This document shows, piece after piece, positions 9,502-18,638 of a stretch of DNA of 64,000 nucleotides. The DNA is from Saprospiraceae bacterium (GTDB lineage: Bacteria; Bacteroidota; Bacteroidia; Chitinophagales; Saprospiraceae), in NCBI GenBank assembly GCA_016715465.1, contig JADKAA010000024.1, forward strand, positions 248,001 through 312,000, read 5' to 3'. Both the position numbers and the translations under genes were made by a program. The notes below the pieces were generated by a model. It was not told where the DNA came from. It ran no database searches and saw nothing but the letters and a program-made list of their open reading frames with translations. Within the stretch, counting starts at the first letter, position 1; the number at the start of each line of letters is the position of its first letter.

Positions 9502-9522
9502 CAAAAAAGAGAGACAAAACTT

Positions 9523-10473
9523 ATGAAGGTTACCGATTATTTTGATAAGTCAAAGGGACAGACCCATATATCATTTGAAGTTTTGCCACCTTTGAAAGGA
9601 GGCAGCATGCAGGCCATTTTTGACACACTGGATCCACTCATGGAATTCAAACCTCCATTCATCGATGTGACCTATCATCGTGAGGAATTTATTTACAACA
9701 AGAGGGAAAGTGGTTATTATGAAAAAATAGCCATCCGCAAAAGACCGGGCACTGTAGGGATTTGTGCCTCCATAATGCATCGTTATGGCGTGGATGCTGT
9801 GCCCCACCTCATCTGTGGTGGCTTTTCCATTGAAGAAACTGAAAATGCCCTGATTGACCTAAACTTTTTGGGCATAAACAATGTCCTGGCGCTTCGCGGT
9901 GATGCCAGGCAATTTGAAGATAAATTTATTCCGGAGCCCGATGGACACAAATATGCTGTTGAGCTCGTCCGCCAGGTAAACAACATGAACCATGGGATTT
10001 ATCTGGACTCCAACATCGAAAAAGGATCAAAGACCGATTTTTGTATTGGTGTGGCAGGATATCCGGAAAAACATTATGAATCGCCCAACCTGGAGACAGA
10101 CATTATGTTTACCGTTGAAAAAGTAAAAGCAGGGGCCAGTTACATCGTTACCCAGATGTTTTACGACAACGAAAATTTCTTTAAGTACGTAGATGCATGC
10201 CGCCAGGCCGGCATTACCGTTCCCATCGTACCCGGACTCAAACCCATTACCCACAAGTATCAGTTGAATTCCATACCGAGAAAGTTTTTCATCAACATGC
10301 CGGAAGCCCTGGTGAAAGAAATGGTGAAAGCCGATGACAAAGATGTAAAGGCCATTGGGGTTGAATGGTGTATCCAGCAATCCAGGGAATTAAAGGCAAG
10401 CGGTGTGCCATGCATCCACTACTACACCATGGGCGATGCCAAAACTACCCACAAGATCGCTTCCGCCATCTGA
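9523..10473 (+). CDS. metF: 5,10-methylenetetrahydrofolate reductase
   Basis: Flavoenzyme that reduces methylene-THF to methyl-THF, the methyl donor for MetH at the far end of the window. 316 residues forming one TIM barrel: HISFEVLPPLKGGS with the catalytic Glu19, FIDVTYHREE, the folate-binding ALRGD, SYIVTQMFYDN and PIVPGLKPITHKYQL. The ATG at 9523 is chosen because the longer frame would start inside the promoter box. Its TGA overlaps the ATG of the next gene (TGATG at 10471-10475), so the downstream phosphatase-like protein is translationally coupled. Confidence 0.96.
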   Translation: MKVTDYFDKSKGQTHISFEVLPPLKGGSMQAIFDTLDPLMEFKPPFIDVTYHREEFIYNKRESGYYEKIAIRKRPGTVGICASIMHRYGVDAVPHLICGGFSIEETENALIDLNFLGINNVLALRGDARQFEDKFIPEPDGHKYAVELVRQVNNMNHGIYLDSNIEKGSKTDFCIGVAGYPEKHYESPNLETDIMFTVEKVKAGASYIVTQMFYDNENFFKYVDACRQAGITVPIVPGLKPITHKYQLNSIPRKFFINMPEALVKEMVKADDKDVKAIGVEWCIQQSRELKASGVPCIHYYTMGDAKTTHKIASAI

Positions 10474-12092
10474 TGAGATCATTCCCGGCATGGTACTGGC
10501 TATCCTTGACCACACTGGGAGTGCTTATTTTTTATGTTACCGAAACGCCGAAAAAAATCAAAGTGGCCGGTGAAGAATCAACGGTCACTTACATCCTCAT
10601 CGATGGGCTGTCTGATTCCATTTTCCGGCAGGAACTCCATTCGGCAAGGTTGCCAAACATCAATAAATTTATAGCCAGGTCTCTATACGTAGAAAATGGC
10701 ATCAGCAGCTTTACTACCATGACCGGATATGCTTTTTATCCGTTCATCACCGGCAGGGACGCCAGTGAAAGCGGCATATATGGCCTTCGTTGGTTTGACA
10801 AAAAAAGGACAGCGGGCAACCTTCGAAATTATGTGGGGCGCGCCAACATTCAGATGAACCATGACATTGAGGAAGACATACCTACCGCTTTCGAACTCGC
10901 CGATGGGCAATTTACGTGCTCCATTAACAGCTATATGAACAGGGGAGTAGGGGAGAGCATTAAAACCGGTTTCGCGCATACTACAGCCAAGTACGAAGGC
11001 CTAACCTGGTTTTCACCGTTGGTGCAAATGCCATGGATTGGCCGCAAGCTGCTCGTCAACCATTTTCAACACGAGACAGAAGTCACCAACCTGGCCATTG
11101 ATCAATTGAAATCCAACCCCAAAGTACAGTGGATTACTTATCCATCTCCGGATGCTTATAATCACGTGCATGGTACCGATTCCATTTACCATCACTTGCT
11201 GCGGCATCTCGATTATGAATTGGGCAGGCTGTGTGCTGCGATTGATGATTACGGACATAAAAACAGGGTCATTGCCCTGATCTCCGACCATGGCATAGCA
11301 GATGTACATACCAATACCGATTTGTGCGCTTCTTTGCAGAAAAGTTGTGGACTCAAAATGGAGCGCGGCAGGTCGGCGGTCTTGTATTCTACCGACTTGA
11401 ATGAGCCATTAAAAAACCTTAAAAACCTGGATGCCTATTTTGTCATCAATGGCAATTTGTCCGCGTACATTTATGCGTTGAATGGCAGGGCAGGAAAAGA
11501 TAAAGCCGATGCCGCGATGCTTGAAAAGATGGTACTGAAAAATGGCAAGACCATCAACCTGCCCCGGGAGGTGGTGAAAACAGCGGGTATAAATTTTGTA
11601 TCGTATTACCGTAAATCAGACAGCACAGTGGTCGTGCTTTCCAAGGCAGGAACTTCCCATATTTCCAAAAGGCAAAATTCCTACCTGTATCAAACCAAAA
11701 GCGGTCCGGACCCACTTGGTTTTGCTTCCTATGAACGCACAGCGGGACTCATGGATGGCAAATACCACACAGACTCGATTTGGCTTGCGGCATCTGCAAC
11801 AGCTACGTCTCCGGATGCATTGAACCGCTTGTTTAACCTGATGTCAAAAGAAAAATCCGGAGATATTTTGATCACGGCTTTGCCGGGTTTTGACCTCGCT
11901 TCCAATTATGAAGTAATCGTAAAAAATTACAAAGGTGGTCATGGGGGTCTTGACCGTGCCATTATGATTGTACCGTATATGGTGTATTTTCCCGGAAGAC
12001 AACCCGACTCCGTTCCTTACATGAGGTCTGAAACCTTGGGAAAAATGATCCTGGATTATGTATTTCCCGGTAAGAATTTATCTGGATTTTAG
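10473..12092 (+). CDS. alkaline-phosphatase superfamily protein (type I phosphodiesterase/nucleotide pyrophosphatase-like)
   Basis: 539 residues with an N-terminal hydrophobic segment (YWLSLTTLGVLIFYV), then an alkaline-phosphatase fold. The two-metal site can be read off: Asp in YILIDGLSD, a Thr nucleophile in FTTMTGYAFYPFITGR, Asp and His in PDAYNHVHGTDS, Asp-His in LISDHGIAD and the last His in GGHGGLDR. This matches the type I phosphodiesterase/NPP group, so it probably hydrolyses a phosphodiester or phosphonate outside the cytoplasm; the substrate is unknown. The start at 10473 overlaps the metF stop by 1 nt. The 3' end overlaps the convergent glucosaminidase gene by 15 bp. Confidence 0.85.
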   Translation: MRSFPAWYWLSLTTLGVLIFYVTETPKKIKVAGEESTVTYILIDGLSDSIFRQELHSARLPNINKFIARSLYVENGISSFTTMTGYAFYPFITGRDASESGIYGLRWFDKKRTAGNLRNYVGRANIQMNHDIEEDIPTAFELADGQFTCSINSYMNRGVGESIKTGFAHTTAKYEGLTWFSPLVQMPWIGRKLLVNHFQHETEVTNLAIDQLKSNPKVQWITYPSPDAYNHVHGTDSIYHHLLRHLDYELGRLCAAIDDYGHKNRVIALISDHGIADVHTNTDLCASLQKSCGLKMERGRSAVLYSTDLNEPLKNLKNLDAYFVINGNLSAYIYALNGRAGKDKADAAMLEKMVLKNGKTINLPREVVKTAGINFVSYYRKSDSTVVVLSKAGTSHISKRQNSYLYQTKSGPDPLGFASYERTAGLMDGKYHTDSIWLAASATATSPDALNRLFNLMSKEKSGDILITALPGFDLASNYEVIVKNYKGGHGGLDRAIMIVPYMVYFPGRQPDSVPYMRSETLGKMILDYVFPGKNLSGF

Positions 12093-12647
12093 GATAGACC
12101 GGTACGGATTTTCCCAGGCATCATATTGATTGAGGTCGTATTGTTCGATTTTTGAAATCAATTTTTCGGAATACCTGGCATCTGTGGCGTAACCACATTC
12201 CTTCAAGCCATAAGCCCATGCCTTATAATCCGTATGGTCTCTGTCAAATAGAGGCATATAGTGGCGGGTAGACATCAGGAAATTGGAGTGATCGACATAA
12301 GATTCCAGTGCAGAACCATAAGACCGGAAACAGGATTCGATTAGTTGCCCGTTTTTAAAGTCGTCATCTTTATAGTAATAGGTTTTGCCCACCCAGTAAC
12401 TTTTACATTTAATGCCAAAATGATTATTCGCCTCAAGAGCCAATTTGCTCATACCGTAGTTGGATTCATGCAGGGCTTGCGCCAAAATGATGCTGGCAGG
12501 AATGCCGGAACGGTGCATTTCCACGACGGCAAGATCCTTATATTGCTCGATGTAGTCATAAGCTGCCCGATCCTCGGAGGGCGTTGCAAACGAGCAAAGT
12601 CCCATGAAAGTGGACATAATCAGAGAAAACCTGAAGAAAAACCTCAT
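12078..12647 (-). CDS. FlgJ-like N-acetylglucosaminidase (GH73 family), secreted
   Basis: A peptidoglycan hydrolase cleaving the glycan strand. 189 residues: signal peptide (MRFFFRFSLIMSTFMGLCSFA), then a glucosaminidase domain with the catalytic Glu in AQALHESNYGMSKLA, the family segment NNHFGIKCKSYWVG and the C-terminal AWAYGLKECGYATDARYSEKL. The ATG at 12647 is preferred over a TTG at 12671 because it puts the signal peptide first. It converges with and overlaps the phosphatase-like gene by 15 bp. Confidence 0.88.
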   Translation of the reverse strand: MRFFFRFSLIMSTFMGLCSFATPSEDRAAYDYIEQYKDLAVVEMHRSGIPASIILAQALHESNYGMSKLALEANNHFGIKCKSYWVGKTYYYKDDDFKNGQLIESCFRSYGSALESYVDHSNFLMSTRHYMPLFDRDHTDYKAWAYGLKECGYATDARYSEKLISKIEQYDLNQYDAWENPYRSILKSR

Positions 12648-12704
12648 AAAGAATTGATTATTATTTATCAAATTAATGAACCAAAAGCTATGCCAAACTT
12701 GTTC

Positions 12705-12712
12705 TTACTTTG
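12705..12712 (+). promoter_or_regulatory. -7 promoter box of the rhodanese gene
   Basis: TTACTTTG, one mismatch to TAnnTTTG, lies 15 nt before the ATG at 12728. It overlaps a TTG start that would lengthen the frame. Confidence 0.45.
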
Positions 12713-12727
12713 AGAAAAATGCAAGTA

Positions 12728-13258
12728 ATGAGGGAAATAAGAATTAATTATATATTATATTTAATAATAATATGTTTTATTTCTACCTCACTCATCGCCC
12801 AAAAAGCCGGATCGGCCGATAAGAAATTCAGTGACATGGTCAATTCAAACCTGAGTTTCACCGTACCCGTCATCAGTGTGGATGAGTTGAGAAAGATGCC
12901 CGAAGGCAGCATTCTGCTGTTGGATACGCGTGAGCGGGAAGAATTCCTGGTGAGCCACATCAAAGGCGCTCTTTACACGGGATACCAGGATTTTGATGCC
13001 ACCGTGTTGAAAAGCGTGCCCAAAAATAGGAAAATTGTGGTATATTGTTCAATAGGGTACCGGAGTGAAAAAATCGGAGAAAAACTAAAAAAATTGGGTT
13101 ATGCCCAGGTTTACAATCTGTACGGTAGCATTTTTGAATGGGTCAACCGCGGTTTTGAGGTGGTGGACAAGGACAATAAACCCACACAAAGGATTCATGG
13201 CTACAGCAAAGACTGGTCAAAATGGATCAGCAACCCAAAGTTTGTCAAAGTTATCTGA
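12728..13258 (+). CDS. secreted single-domain rhodanese-like protein
   Basis: 176 residues with a signal peptide (INYILYLIIICFISTSLIA, cleavage near residue 25) and one rhodanese domain. The catalytic Cys107 and active-site loop are visible in VVYCSIGYRSEKIG, and the CH2A-like segment LLLDTREREEFLVSHIKGA is present, so sulfurtransferase activity is possible. The last 40 residues (KDNKPTQRIHGYSKDWSKWI) extend beyond the domain and are seen in periplasmic Bacteroidota members. The ATG at 12728 is chosen over 12719 and a TTG at 12710 because these lie on the putative promoter. Confidence 0.85.
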   Translation: MREIRINYILYLIIICFISTSLIAQKAGSADKKFSDMVNSNLSFTVPVISVDELRKMPEGSILLLDTREREEFLVSHIKGALYTGYQDFDATVLKSVPKNRKIVVYCSIGYRSEKIGEKLKKLGYAQVYNLYGSIFEWVNRGFEVVDKDNKPTQRIHGYSKDWSKWISNPKFVKVI

Positions 13259-13440
13259 TGCCCTCCATTTTGAAGATCCTGGTTTTTCACCTGTCTTTTC
13301 CTGAAAGATTCCTTTTGTCAATTATTTGACTCAAAATCGAAGCATTTGTATGTTATTCTGCATTAGAACACAGCAAACTTTTCCCAAATTCAGTTGATTG
13401 AAAATAGCGGGCTAAACAAACTTTTATCGGTGTTTTAGGT

Positions 13441-13448
13441 TAATTTTG
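13441..13448 (+). promoter_or_regulatory. -7 promoter box of paaABC
   Basis: TAATTTTG is an exact TAnnTTTG match, 18 nt before the paaA ATG at 13467. It contains the TTG at 13446 that would extend the frame. Confidence 0.65.
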
Positions 13449-13466
13449 TACGTAAATCACAAATTG

Positions 13467-14420
13467 ATGACCACGATAGCCTCATTAGAAGATAAGTTTT
13501 ATCAAACCATAGATGCGGAAGAAAAGATCGAGCCCAAAGACTGGATGCCCGATGATTATCGCAAGACACTGGTCAGGCAGATTTCTCAACACGCACATTC
13601 TGAAATCATAGGTATGTTGCCGGAGGGCAATTGGATTACCCGTGCACCCAGCCTGAAGCGCAAACTGGCTTTGTTGGCCAAAGTGCAGGACGAAGCCGGG
13701 CATGGCTTATACCTCTATGCCGCCTGTGAAACCCTTGGTGTCGGGCGCGATGAGTTGCTGGATCAATTGCACACCGGCAAAGCCAAGTATTCCAGTATTT
13801 TCAATTACCCCACCATTACCTGGGCGGATATGGGCGCCATTGGCTGGCTGGTCGATGGTGCAGCCATCATGAATCAGGTACCGCTGTGTCGTTGCTCCTA
13901 TGGTCCCTATTCCAGGGCCATGGTAAGGGTATGTAAAGAGGAGTCATTCCACCAAAGACAGGGCTACGAAATCATGACTACTCTGGCAAAAGGCAGTGAA
14001 GAACAAAAAGCAATGGCACAAGATGCCCTTAACCGCTGGTGGTGGCCTTCCCTCATGATGTTTGGTCCCAATGACAGCGTTTCCACCCACTCCGAAATGT
14101 CGATGCGGTGGAAGATCAAGCGGTTTTCCAACGATGAGTTGAGACAGCGGTTTGTGGATATGACGGTGCCTCAGGCTGAATTGATAGGGCTCACCATTCC
14201 GGATCCGTTGCTCAAGTTCAACGAAGAAAAAAAAGGGTACGACTTTGGCCCCATAGATTGGGATGAATTCAAAATGGTAGTAAATGGCCACGGGCCTTGC
14301 AATGAAGAGCGTATGGCTGCAAGATTGAAAGCCCACGCCGATGGGGAATGGGTAAGAGAGGCAGCTTCTGCCCATGCAGCCAGGAAATCAAATTCTGAAT
14401 CCAGATTAAAAACAGCATAG
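13467..14420 (+). CDS. paaA: phenylacetyl-CoA epoxidase catalytic subunit PaaA
   Basis: Diiron subunit of the multicomponent oxygenase that epoxidises the ring of phenylacetyl-CoA. 317 residues with two ferritin-like metal motifs, DEAGH (Glu76, His79) and EESFH (Glu160, His163), and the family signatures PNDSVSTHSEMSMRWKIKR and NGHGPCNEERMAAR. First gene of paaABC; it ends 2 nt before paaB. The C-terminal tail (HAARKSNSESRLKTA) is variable in the family. The ATG at 13467 is chosen because the upstream TTG lies in the promoter box. Confidence 0.97.
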   Translation: MTTIASLEDKFYQTIDAEEKIEPKDWMPDDYRKTLVRQISQHAHSEIIGMLPEGNWITRAPSLKRKLALLAKVQDEAGHGLYLYAACETLGVGRDELLDQLHTGKAKYSSIFNYPTITWADMGAIGWLVDGAAIMNQVPLCRCSYGPYSRAMVRVCKEESFHQRQGYEIMTTLAKGSEEQKAMAQDALNRWWWPSLMMFGPNDSVSTHSEMSMRWKIKRFSNDELRQRFVDMTVPQAELIGLTIPDPLLKFNEEKKGYDFGPIDWDEFKMVVNGHGPCNEERMAARLKAHADGEWVREAASAHAARKSNSESRLKTA

Positions 14421-14422
14421 GC

Positions 14423-14707
14423 ATGAACAAAGACTGGCCTTTATATGAAGTATTTATCAGATCAAAAAATGGCTTGTCACACAAACATGTGGGCAGCCTG
14501 CACGCATCAGATGCGGCCATGGCCCTGGAAAACGCCAGGGATGTATATACGCGCAGAAGTGAAGGTGTGAGCATCTGGGTAGTAAAAGCGGTAGATATCC
14601 TGGCTTCAGATCCGGGAGACAGTGAATTTTTGTTTGAACCTGCTACCGATAAGATATACCGTCACCCCACATTTTATGACGTTCCGGACGAAGTAAAACA
14701 CATGTGA
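14423..14707 (+). CDS. paaB: phenylacetyl-CoA epoxidase subunit PaaB
   Basis: Small bridging subunit of the PaaABCE epoxidase. 94 residues, the normal length, with WPLYEVFIRSKNGLSHKHVG, SLHASDAAMALENARDVYTRR and SIWVVKAVDI. It sits between paaA and paaC, its TGA overlapping the paaC ATG (TGATG at 14705-14709). Confidence 0.96.
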   Translation: MNKDWPLYEVFIRSKNGLSHKHVGSLHASDAAMALENARDVYTRRSEGVSIWVVKAVDILASDPGDSEFLFEPATDKIYRHPTFYDVPDEVKHM

Positions 14708-15459
14708 TGCAGCATTCCAGATTGAAATTTATCCTACAGTGGGCCGACAATTCCATGATCCTTGGTCAAAGACTGAGTGAGTGGTGTGGTCATGGACCGG
14801 TACTGGAACACGACATTGCACTCACCAATATCGCATTGGACCTTATAGGGGAGGCAAGGTACCTGTATCAGTATGCCGCAGTCCTGGAGGCAAATGGTAA
14901 AAGTGAAGATGACTATCCTTTTTTGCGCAAGGAACAGGAGTTCTTCAACGTGTTGCTCGTCGAACAACCCAATGAGGACTGGGCAGTGACCATGGTTCGA
15001 CAATTTATGTTTGATTGTCATCATTTACATTTTTTAAATGGTATGTCTGGTTCCGACGACCCGCATTTGTCAGAGATCGCACTAAAAACAGCAAAGGAAG
15101 CCAGATACCACCTCAAATATTCTTCTGATTGGGTCATCAGGTTGGGCGATGGCACTGCAGAAAGTAAGACACGGATGCAAGACGCACTGGATAAATTGGC
15201 CAAGTTTCAAAATGAATTATTCATACCCGGTGAGGCCGAAGTTGAAATGATTAAAGTAGGGATATGCCCGGACATGGGCAGCATAAGAGAAAAAGCCTTT
15301 GCCACTTTTGATGAAGTGATTAAAGAAGCTGGCTTGACCTTTGCGAAGCCCGCTGTGGGCCGCAGCGGTGGCAAAAATGGCATTCATTCTGAACACATGG
15401 GCTACCTGCTGGCCACCATGCAATATATGCAACGCACTTATCCGGGTCTGGATTGGTAA
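14707..15459 (+). CDS. paaC: phenylacetyl-CoA epoxidase structural subunit PaaC
   Basis: Pairs with PaaA to bind phenylacetyl-CoA; a ferritin-like fold without a functional diiron centre. 250 residues, including WADNSMILGQRLSEWCGHGP, DIALTNIALDLIGEARYLYQYA, TAKEARYHLKYSSDWVIRLGDG and the C-terminal GKNGIHSEHMGYLLATMQYMQR. Translation is coupled to paaB by a 1-nt overlap. The operon stops here: no paaD (Fe-S assembly) or paaE follows, although paaE is found at 38.7-39.8 kb. Confidence 0.95.
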   Translation: MQHSRLKFILQWADNSMILGQRLSEWCGHGPVLEHDIALTNIALDLIGEARYLYQYAAVLEANGKSEDDYPFLRKEQEFFNVLLVEQPNEDWAVTMVRQFMFDCHHLHFLNGMSGSDDPHLSEIALKTAKEARYHLKYSSDWVIRLGDGTAESKTRMQDALDKLAKFQNELFIPGEAEVEMIKVGICPDMGSIREKAFATFDEVIKEAGLTFAKPAVGRSGGKNGIHSEHMGYLLATMQYMQRTYPGLDW

Positions 15460-15503
15460 GTCTTTAAGTTCCGTTTTAAAGTGAGTTTTTCCGATCTAAT
15501 TGG

Positions 15504-15511
15504 TAACTTTG
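15504..15511 (+). promoter_or_regulatory. -7 promoter box of lipoprotein-glycosyltransferase unit
   Basis: TAACTTTG is an exact TAnnTTTG match 25 nt before the ATG at 15537, separating the lipoprotein and glycosyltransferase genes from paaABC. Confidence 0.6.
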
Positions 15512-15536
15512 TTACTTATCATTAAAATTGATTCGG

Positions 15537-15899
15537 ATGAAAAAATTATTTATTTTATTTTGCTTTGCCTCATTATGGGTTTCATGCAGTAAAGATGAGT
15601 GTGTTCGTGAAGACTTTATTGGTACCTGGAAAGGTACAGAAGATTGCGACACAGAAGATGTCAAAGATATTCAGGTGGTAATCACTGCGGGCAATAAATC
15701 AAACGAAGTAATCATCAATGGTGGCAGTTTTGTGGATGAGACCGTTGAAATAGATGGGTGTGACCTCGATGGTGGCACTACGGTCCTGGGCATAGGCATC
15801 AAGATTAAAGGATCCCTGACCGCAGGAGAATTAATTCTGAACTATGACAATGATGCAGGCATTATTTCCGTAGGCTGCGAATATAAGCTTACCCGGTAA
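15537..15899 (+). CDS. small lipoprotein of unknown function
   Basis: 120 residues beginning MKKLFILFCFASLWVSCS, a type II signal peptide with the lipobox ending at Cys17, so the protein is membrane-anchored. The mature part has four further cysteines (DECVRED, EDCDTED, DGCDLDG, VGCEYKL) in a short beta-rich domain reminiscent of lipocalin-like 'FIGTWKGTE' lipoproteins. No function can be assigned. It is 8 bp ahead of the first glycosyltransferase and shares its strand, so co-transcription is likely. Confidence 0.75.
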   Translation: MKKLFILFCFASLWVSCSKDECVREDFIGTWKGTEDCDTEDVKDIQVVITAGNKSNEVIINGGSFVDETVEIDGCDLDGGTTVLGIGIKIKGSLTAGELILNYDNDAGIISVGCEYKLTR

Positions 15900-15907
15900 G
15901 CAGGAAC

Positions 15908-16825
15908 ATGCCTTTCTTTTCAGTAATCATACCCACCAAAAACAGGAATCTTTTACTGAAGGAAGCCATACAGAGTGTTCTGAATCAGTTATATCAGGAT
16001 TTTGAAATCATTGTCGTGGATGACCATTCCTCCGGTCAAACCACAACCTGTGTCCGGCATGCCCACGATCAGAGGATTCACTATGTGCTAAACCATGGAA
16101 ATGGCAGAAGCGCAGCCAGAAATACCGGAATTGCTGTTGCCAGGGGTCAGTACCTTTGTTTTTTGGATGACGATGATTGGGTTGACGATGTCTTTCTTTC
16201 GGATTTTTATCAGGCGCTTTCGTTGCGAAAATTTCCGGAAGACATAATCCTTCGCACAACCATGATCGCAAGGTGGCAGGATGGTCGCATCAAAAAATAT
16301 GAATCCTATGCACCTGAAAAACACAAAAATGCACTGAACTTTTCGGCCTTTCACATGTGTGGTCTCGTTACGCTTTGTATTCCGGCCAACCTGGTCGGTG
16401 AGGATCGGTTAGATGAGCGGTTTTCACTTTGGGAGGATACCCACTTTGTGCTGCGTATACTGGCAAAAGGCACACTGGAGCAATTGCCGGGTTACCATTA
16501 TAACTACCGCATGCACGAAAATATGGGTTCTACCCGGGACATAAAAGACGGCCATATCATGGCCAGTTGTGCCACAAACATTGCCGCCATCGATGATTTT
16601 TTTATCCGGTACCAAGCTTTGGCTGACCACTACCTGCCAGCAAATGCCAGGCCTTATCTTGTGGCAGAAAAGTATCTGCAATATGCCATAAGAGACAATC
16701 TGTGGTTTAAATCCATTCATGCCCGGGAACTGTTTGGTGCTTCTTTTAAGTCAGGTGTTTTTGTCCGGCTTACCCCTCAGTATATACAATTCATGATTAC
16801 CTGGCTTAAATCAAAATTGGGGTGA
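15908..16825 (+). CDS. family 2 glycosyltransferase (first of three)
   Basis: 305 residues with a GT-A fold at the N-terminus: FFSVIIPTKNRNLLLKEAIQ, the nucleotide-binding EIIVVDDHSS and the metal-binding acidic cluster FLDDDDWVDD. It would transfer a sugar from a nucleotide donor to a surface glycan; donor and acceptor cannot be told. Cytoplasmic, no transmembrane segment. First of three consecutive GT2 genes with gaps of 1 nt and an 8-nt overlap, so they act in one pathway. Confidence 0.9.
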   Translation: MPFFSVIIPTKNRNLLLKEAIQSVLNQLYQDFEIIVVDDHSSGQTTTCVRHAHDQRIHYVLNHGNGRSAARNTGIAVARGQYLCFLDDDDWVDDVFLSDFYQALSLRKFPEDIILRTTMIARWQDGRIKKYESYAPEKHKNALNFSAFHMCGLVTLCIPANLVGEDRLDERFSLWEDTHFVLRILAKGTLEQLPGYHYNYRMHENMGSTRDIKDGHIMASCATNIAAIDDFFIRYQALADHYLPANARPYLVAEKYLQYAIRDNLWFKSIHARELFGASFKSGVFVRLTPQYIQFMITWLKSKLG

Positions 16826-16826
16826 T

Positions 16827-17726
16827 ATGGTCTCAGTAATCGTTTGCACATACAACCGCGCCGCTACACTGAAAGATTGCCTCACCTTCCTGGAGTTATA
16901 CAGTCGTAACTATAATGAGCTGCTCGAATTCATCATCGTAGATAATGCTTCAGCCGATGATACCGCAAATGTGGTCAGCCGTTTCATGGACAAAAAAAAT
17001 ATAAACATCCGGTACCTATATGAGGCAGAGCAGGGACTGGCGGCTGCGAGAAACAGGGGAGCACGGGAGGCCCGATACGAATGGTTGTTTTTTCTGGATG
17101 ACGACGGCTTTGTCAATGAGGATACTTTTGACCAACTCTTTTATACCCTGGAAAATTATGATTTTGACTTTTTTGGAGGGACCTATGCTGCCCACTTCAC
17201 CTCACCGGGGCCCAGGTGGTTGCCGGAAGATTTTGGCTCCAAAAAGGTAATCGCCACACAAATTGCTTACCTGGATAAAGACACCATCGAAGGAGGCATT
17301 ATGGTCATTCGCAAAAAAGTGCTGACGGATACAGGTTACTTTAATACATCCCTTGGGATGAAAGGTATTAAAGAAGGCTTTGGTGAAGAACGCGAATGGA
17401 TAACCAGGGCATCAGCGGCTGGATACAAAGCGGGCTTTAATCCGTTCTTTTCCATGCGGCATCTGATTCACCCGCGAAAATACAAGGTTTGGTTCCAATT
17501 GAAATCCTATTTTGCGCTTGGCAGGGATAGCGGCAAATCCGGACAGGTGTTACAAGTAAATGCCATGAGGGTATATTCACTGCTCCCTTTCAGAATTATT
17601 AAATATGCATGGAGGTTGCTGAGGGATAAAAACTTTTACCTGGAAAATTTTTATTGGAATATTTTTGGTACGATCTTTTATGTAACGGGGTACTACCTGG
17701 GTAAATTGGATAAAACGAATGGCTGA
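16827..17726 (+). CDS. family 2 glycosyltransferase (second of three)
   Basis: 299 residues: MVSVIVCTYNRAATLKDCL, FIIVDNASADDTANVV and the DxD-like FLDDDGFVNED. The C-terminal half (GTYAAHFTSPGPRWLPEDFG, RKKVLTDTGYFNTSLG) resembles GT2 enzymes of O-antigen and exopolysaccharide clusters. Starts 1 nt after the preceding gene and overlaps the next by 8 nt. Confidence 0.9.
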   Translation: MVSVIVCTYNRAATLKDCLTFLELYSRNYNELLEFIIVDNASADDTANVVSRFMDKKNINIRYLYEAEQGLAAARNRGAREARYEWLFFLDDDGFVNEDTFDQLFYTLENYDFDFFGGTYAAHFTSPGPRWLPEDFGSKKVIATQIAYLDKDTIEGGIMVIRKKVLTDTGYFNTSLGMKGIKEGFGEEREWITRASAAGYKAGFNPFFSMRHLIHPRKYKVWFQLKSYFALGRDSGKSGQVLQVNAMRVYSLLPFRIIKYAWRLLRDKNFYLENFYWNIFGTIFYVTGYYLGKLDKTNG

Positions 17727-18636
17727 AACATTAAAGATATCGGTCATTATCCCGGCTCACAATGCTGCGCGCTTTATCCAACAGGCGGTAGAGTCTGCTG
17801 CCATGCAGCCGGAGGTCATGGAAGTGATCGCAGTTGATGACGCTTCTACGGATGACACCTGGACTCTCCTGAATACACTGGGGCAATCGGTAGAAAAATT
17901 GAAAATTTTTCGTTTGCCTGAAAACATGGGAGCTTCGGTCGCCAGGAATAAAGGACTTGACCTGGTTACTTTCCCCTATGTTGCCTTTCTGGATGCAGAT
18001 GACATATATCTGGAGGATCGTTTTAAAATGACCCGGGCTGTCTTTCAAAGCCATGGCGGTTGCGAAGGGGTTTACGAAGCCACAGGTAGTAAATTTGACG
18101 ATGAAGTGCTTCGCCTCAACTACCTTAAACAAGGTCATAAAGTACTTACCACGATATCAGGAGATGACGTTACACCGGAAACTTTATTTGAAAAACTCAT
18201 GCTCAATCAGCATGGGTATATTCACCTGGATGGACTTACGTTATTGCGGGAATCGCTGCGTCGATATGGCTTGCACTTTGACCCTATGCTGCGCCAGACG
18301 CAGGATACAGATTTCATTTTAACAGCTGCCTTACATCTAAAACTTTATCCGGGAAACATTTCTCAAGCGGTGGCGGTGAGACAGATTCACGGACAAAACA
18401 GAATCCTCAACAGTCTGCAGGAGGCATCAGAAGGAAAAATCCGGTTTACAGACAAATGGTTTGAAACAATGTGCCACAATAAATTTTCTGCATCTGTAAA
18501 CCGCAAAATTATCCTGTTGAAGGCAGGCATCCATATTCCCGGTGGCAACAAATGGTGGGTAAGATTTAAACTGGTAGTGAAGGTGCTACTTATGATAATA
18601 AGACAACCTATGCTCCTTTCAAAGATTTTTTCCTGA
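17719..18636 (+). CDS. family 2 glycosyltransferase (third of three)
   Basis: 305 residues: KISVIIPAHNAARFIQQAVE, EVIAVDDASTDDTW and AFLDADDIYLEDRF supply the GT-A nucleotide and metal sites. It overlaps its upstream neighbour by 8 nt (AATGGCTGA region) and ends 2 bp from the convergent sortase gene. Sugar specificity is not predictable. Confidence 0.9.
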   Translation: MAETLKISVIIPAHNAARFIQQAVESAAMQPEVMEVIAVDDASTDDTWTLLNTLGQSVEKLKIFRLPENMGASVARNKGLDLVTFPYVAFLDADDIYLEDRFKMTRAVFQSHGGCEGVYEATGSKFDDEVLRLNYLKQGHKVLTTISGDDVTPETLFEKLMLNQHGYIHLDGLTLLRESLRRYGLHFDPMLRQTQDTDFILTAALHLKLYPGNISQAVAVRQIHGQNRILNSLQEASEGKIRFTDKWFETMCHNKFSASVNRKIILLKAGIHIPGGNKWWVRFKLVVKVLLMIIRQPMLLSKIFS

Positions 18637-18638
18637 GT

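Noticed and set aside
15908..18636. Three adjacent glycosyltransferases as a recent tandem duplication
   Set aside because: Apart from the common GT-A motifs the three proteins differ throughout, so they are separate family members and not fresh copies.
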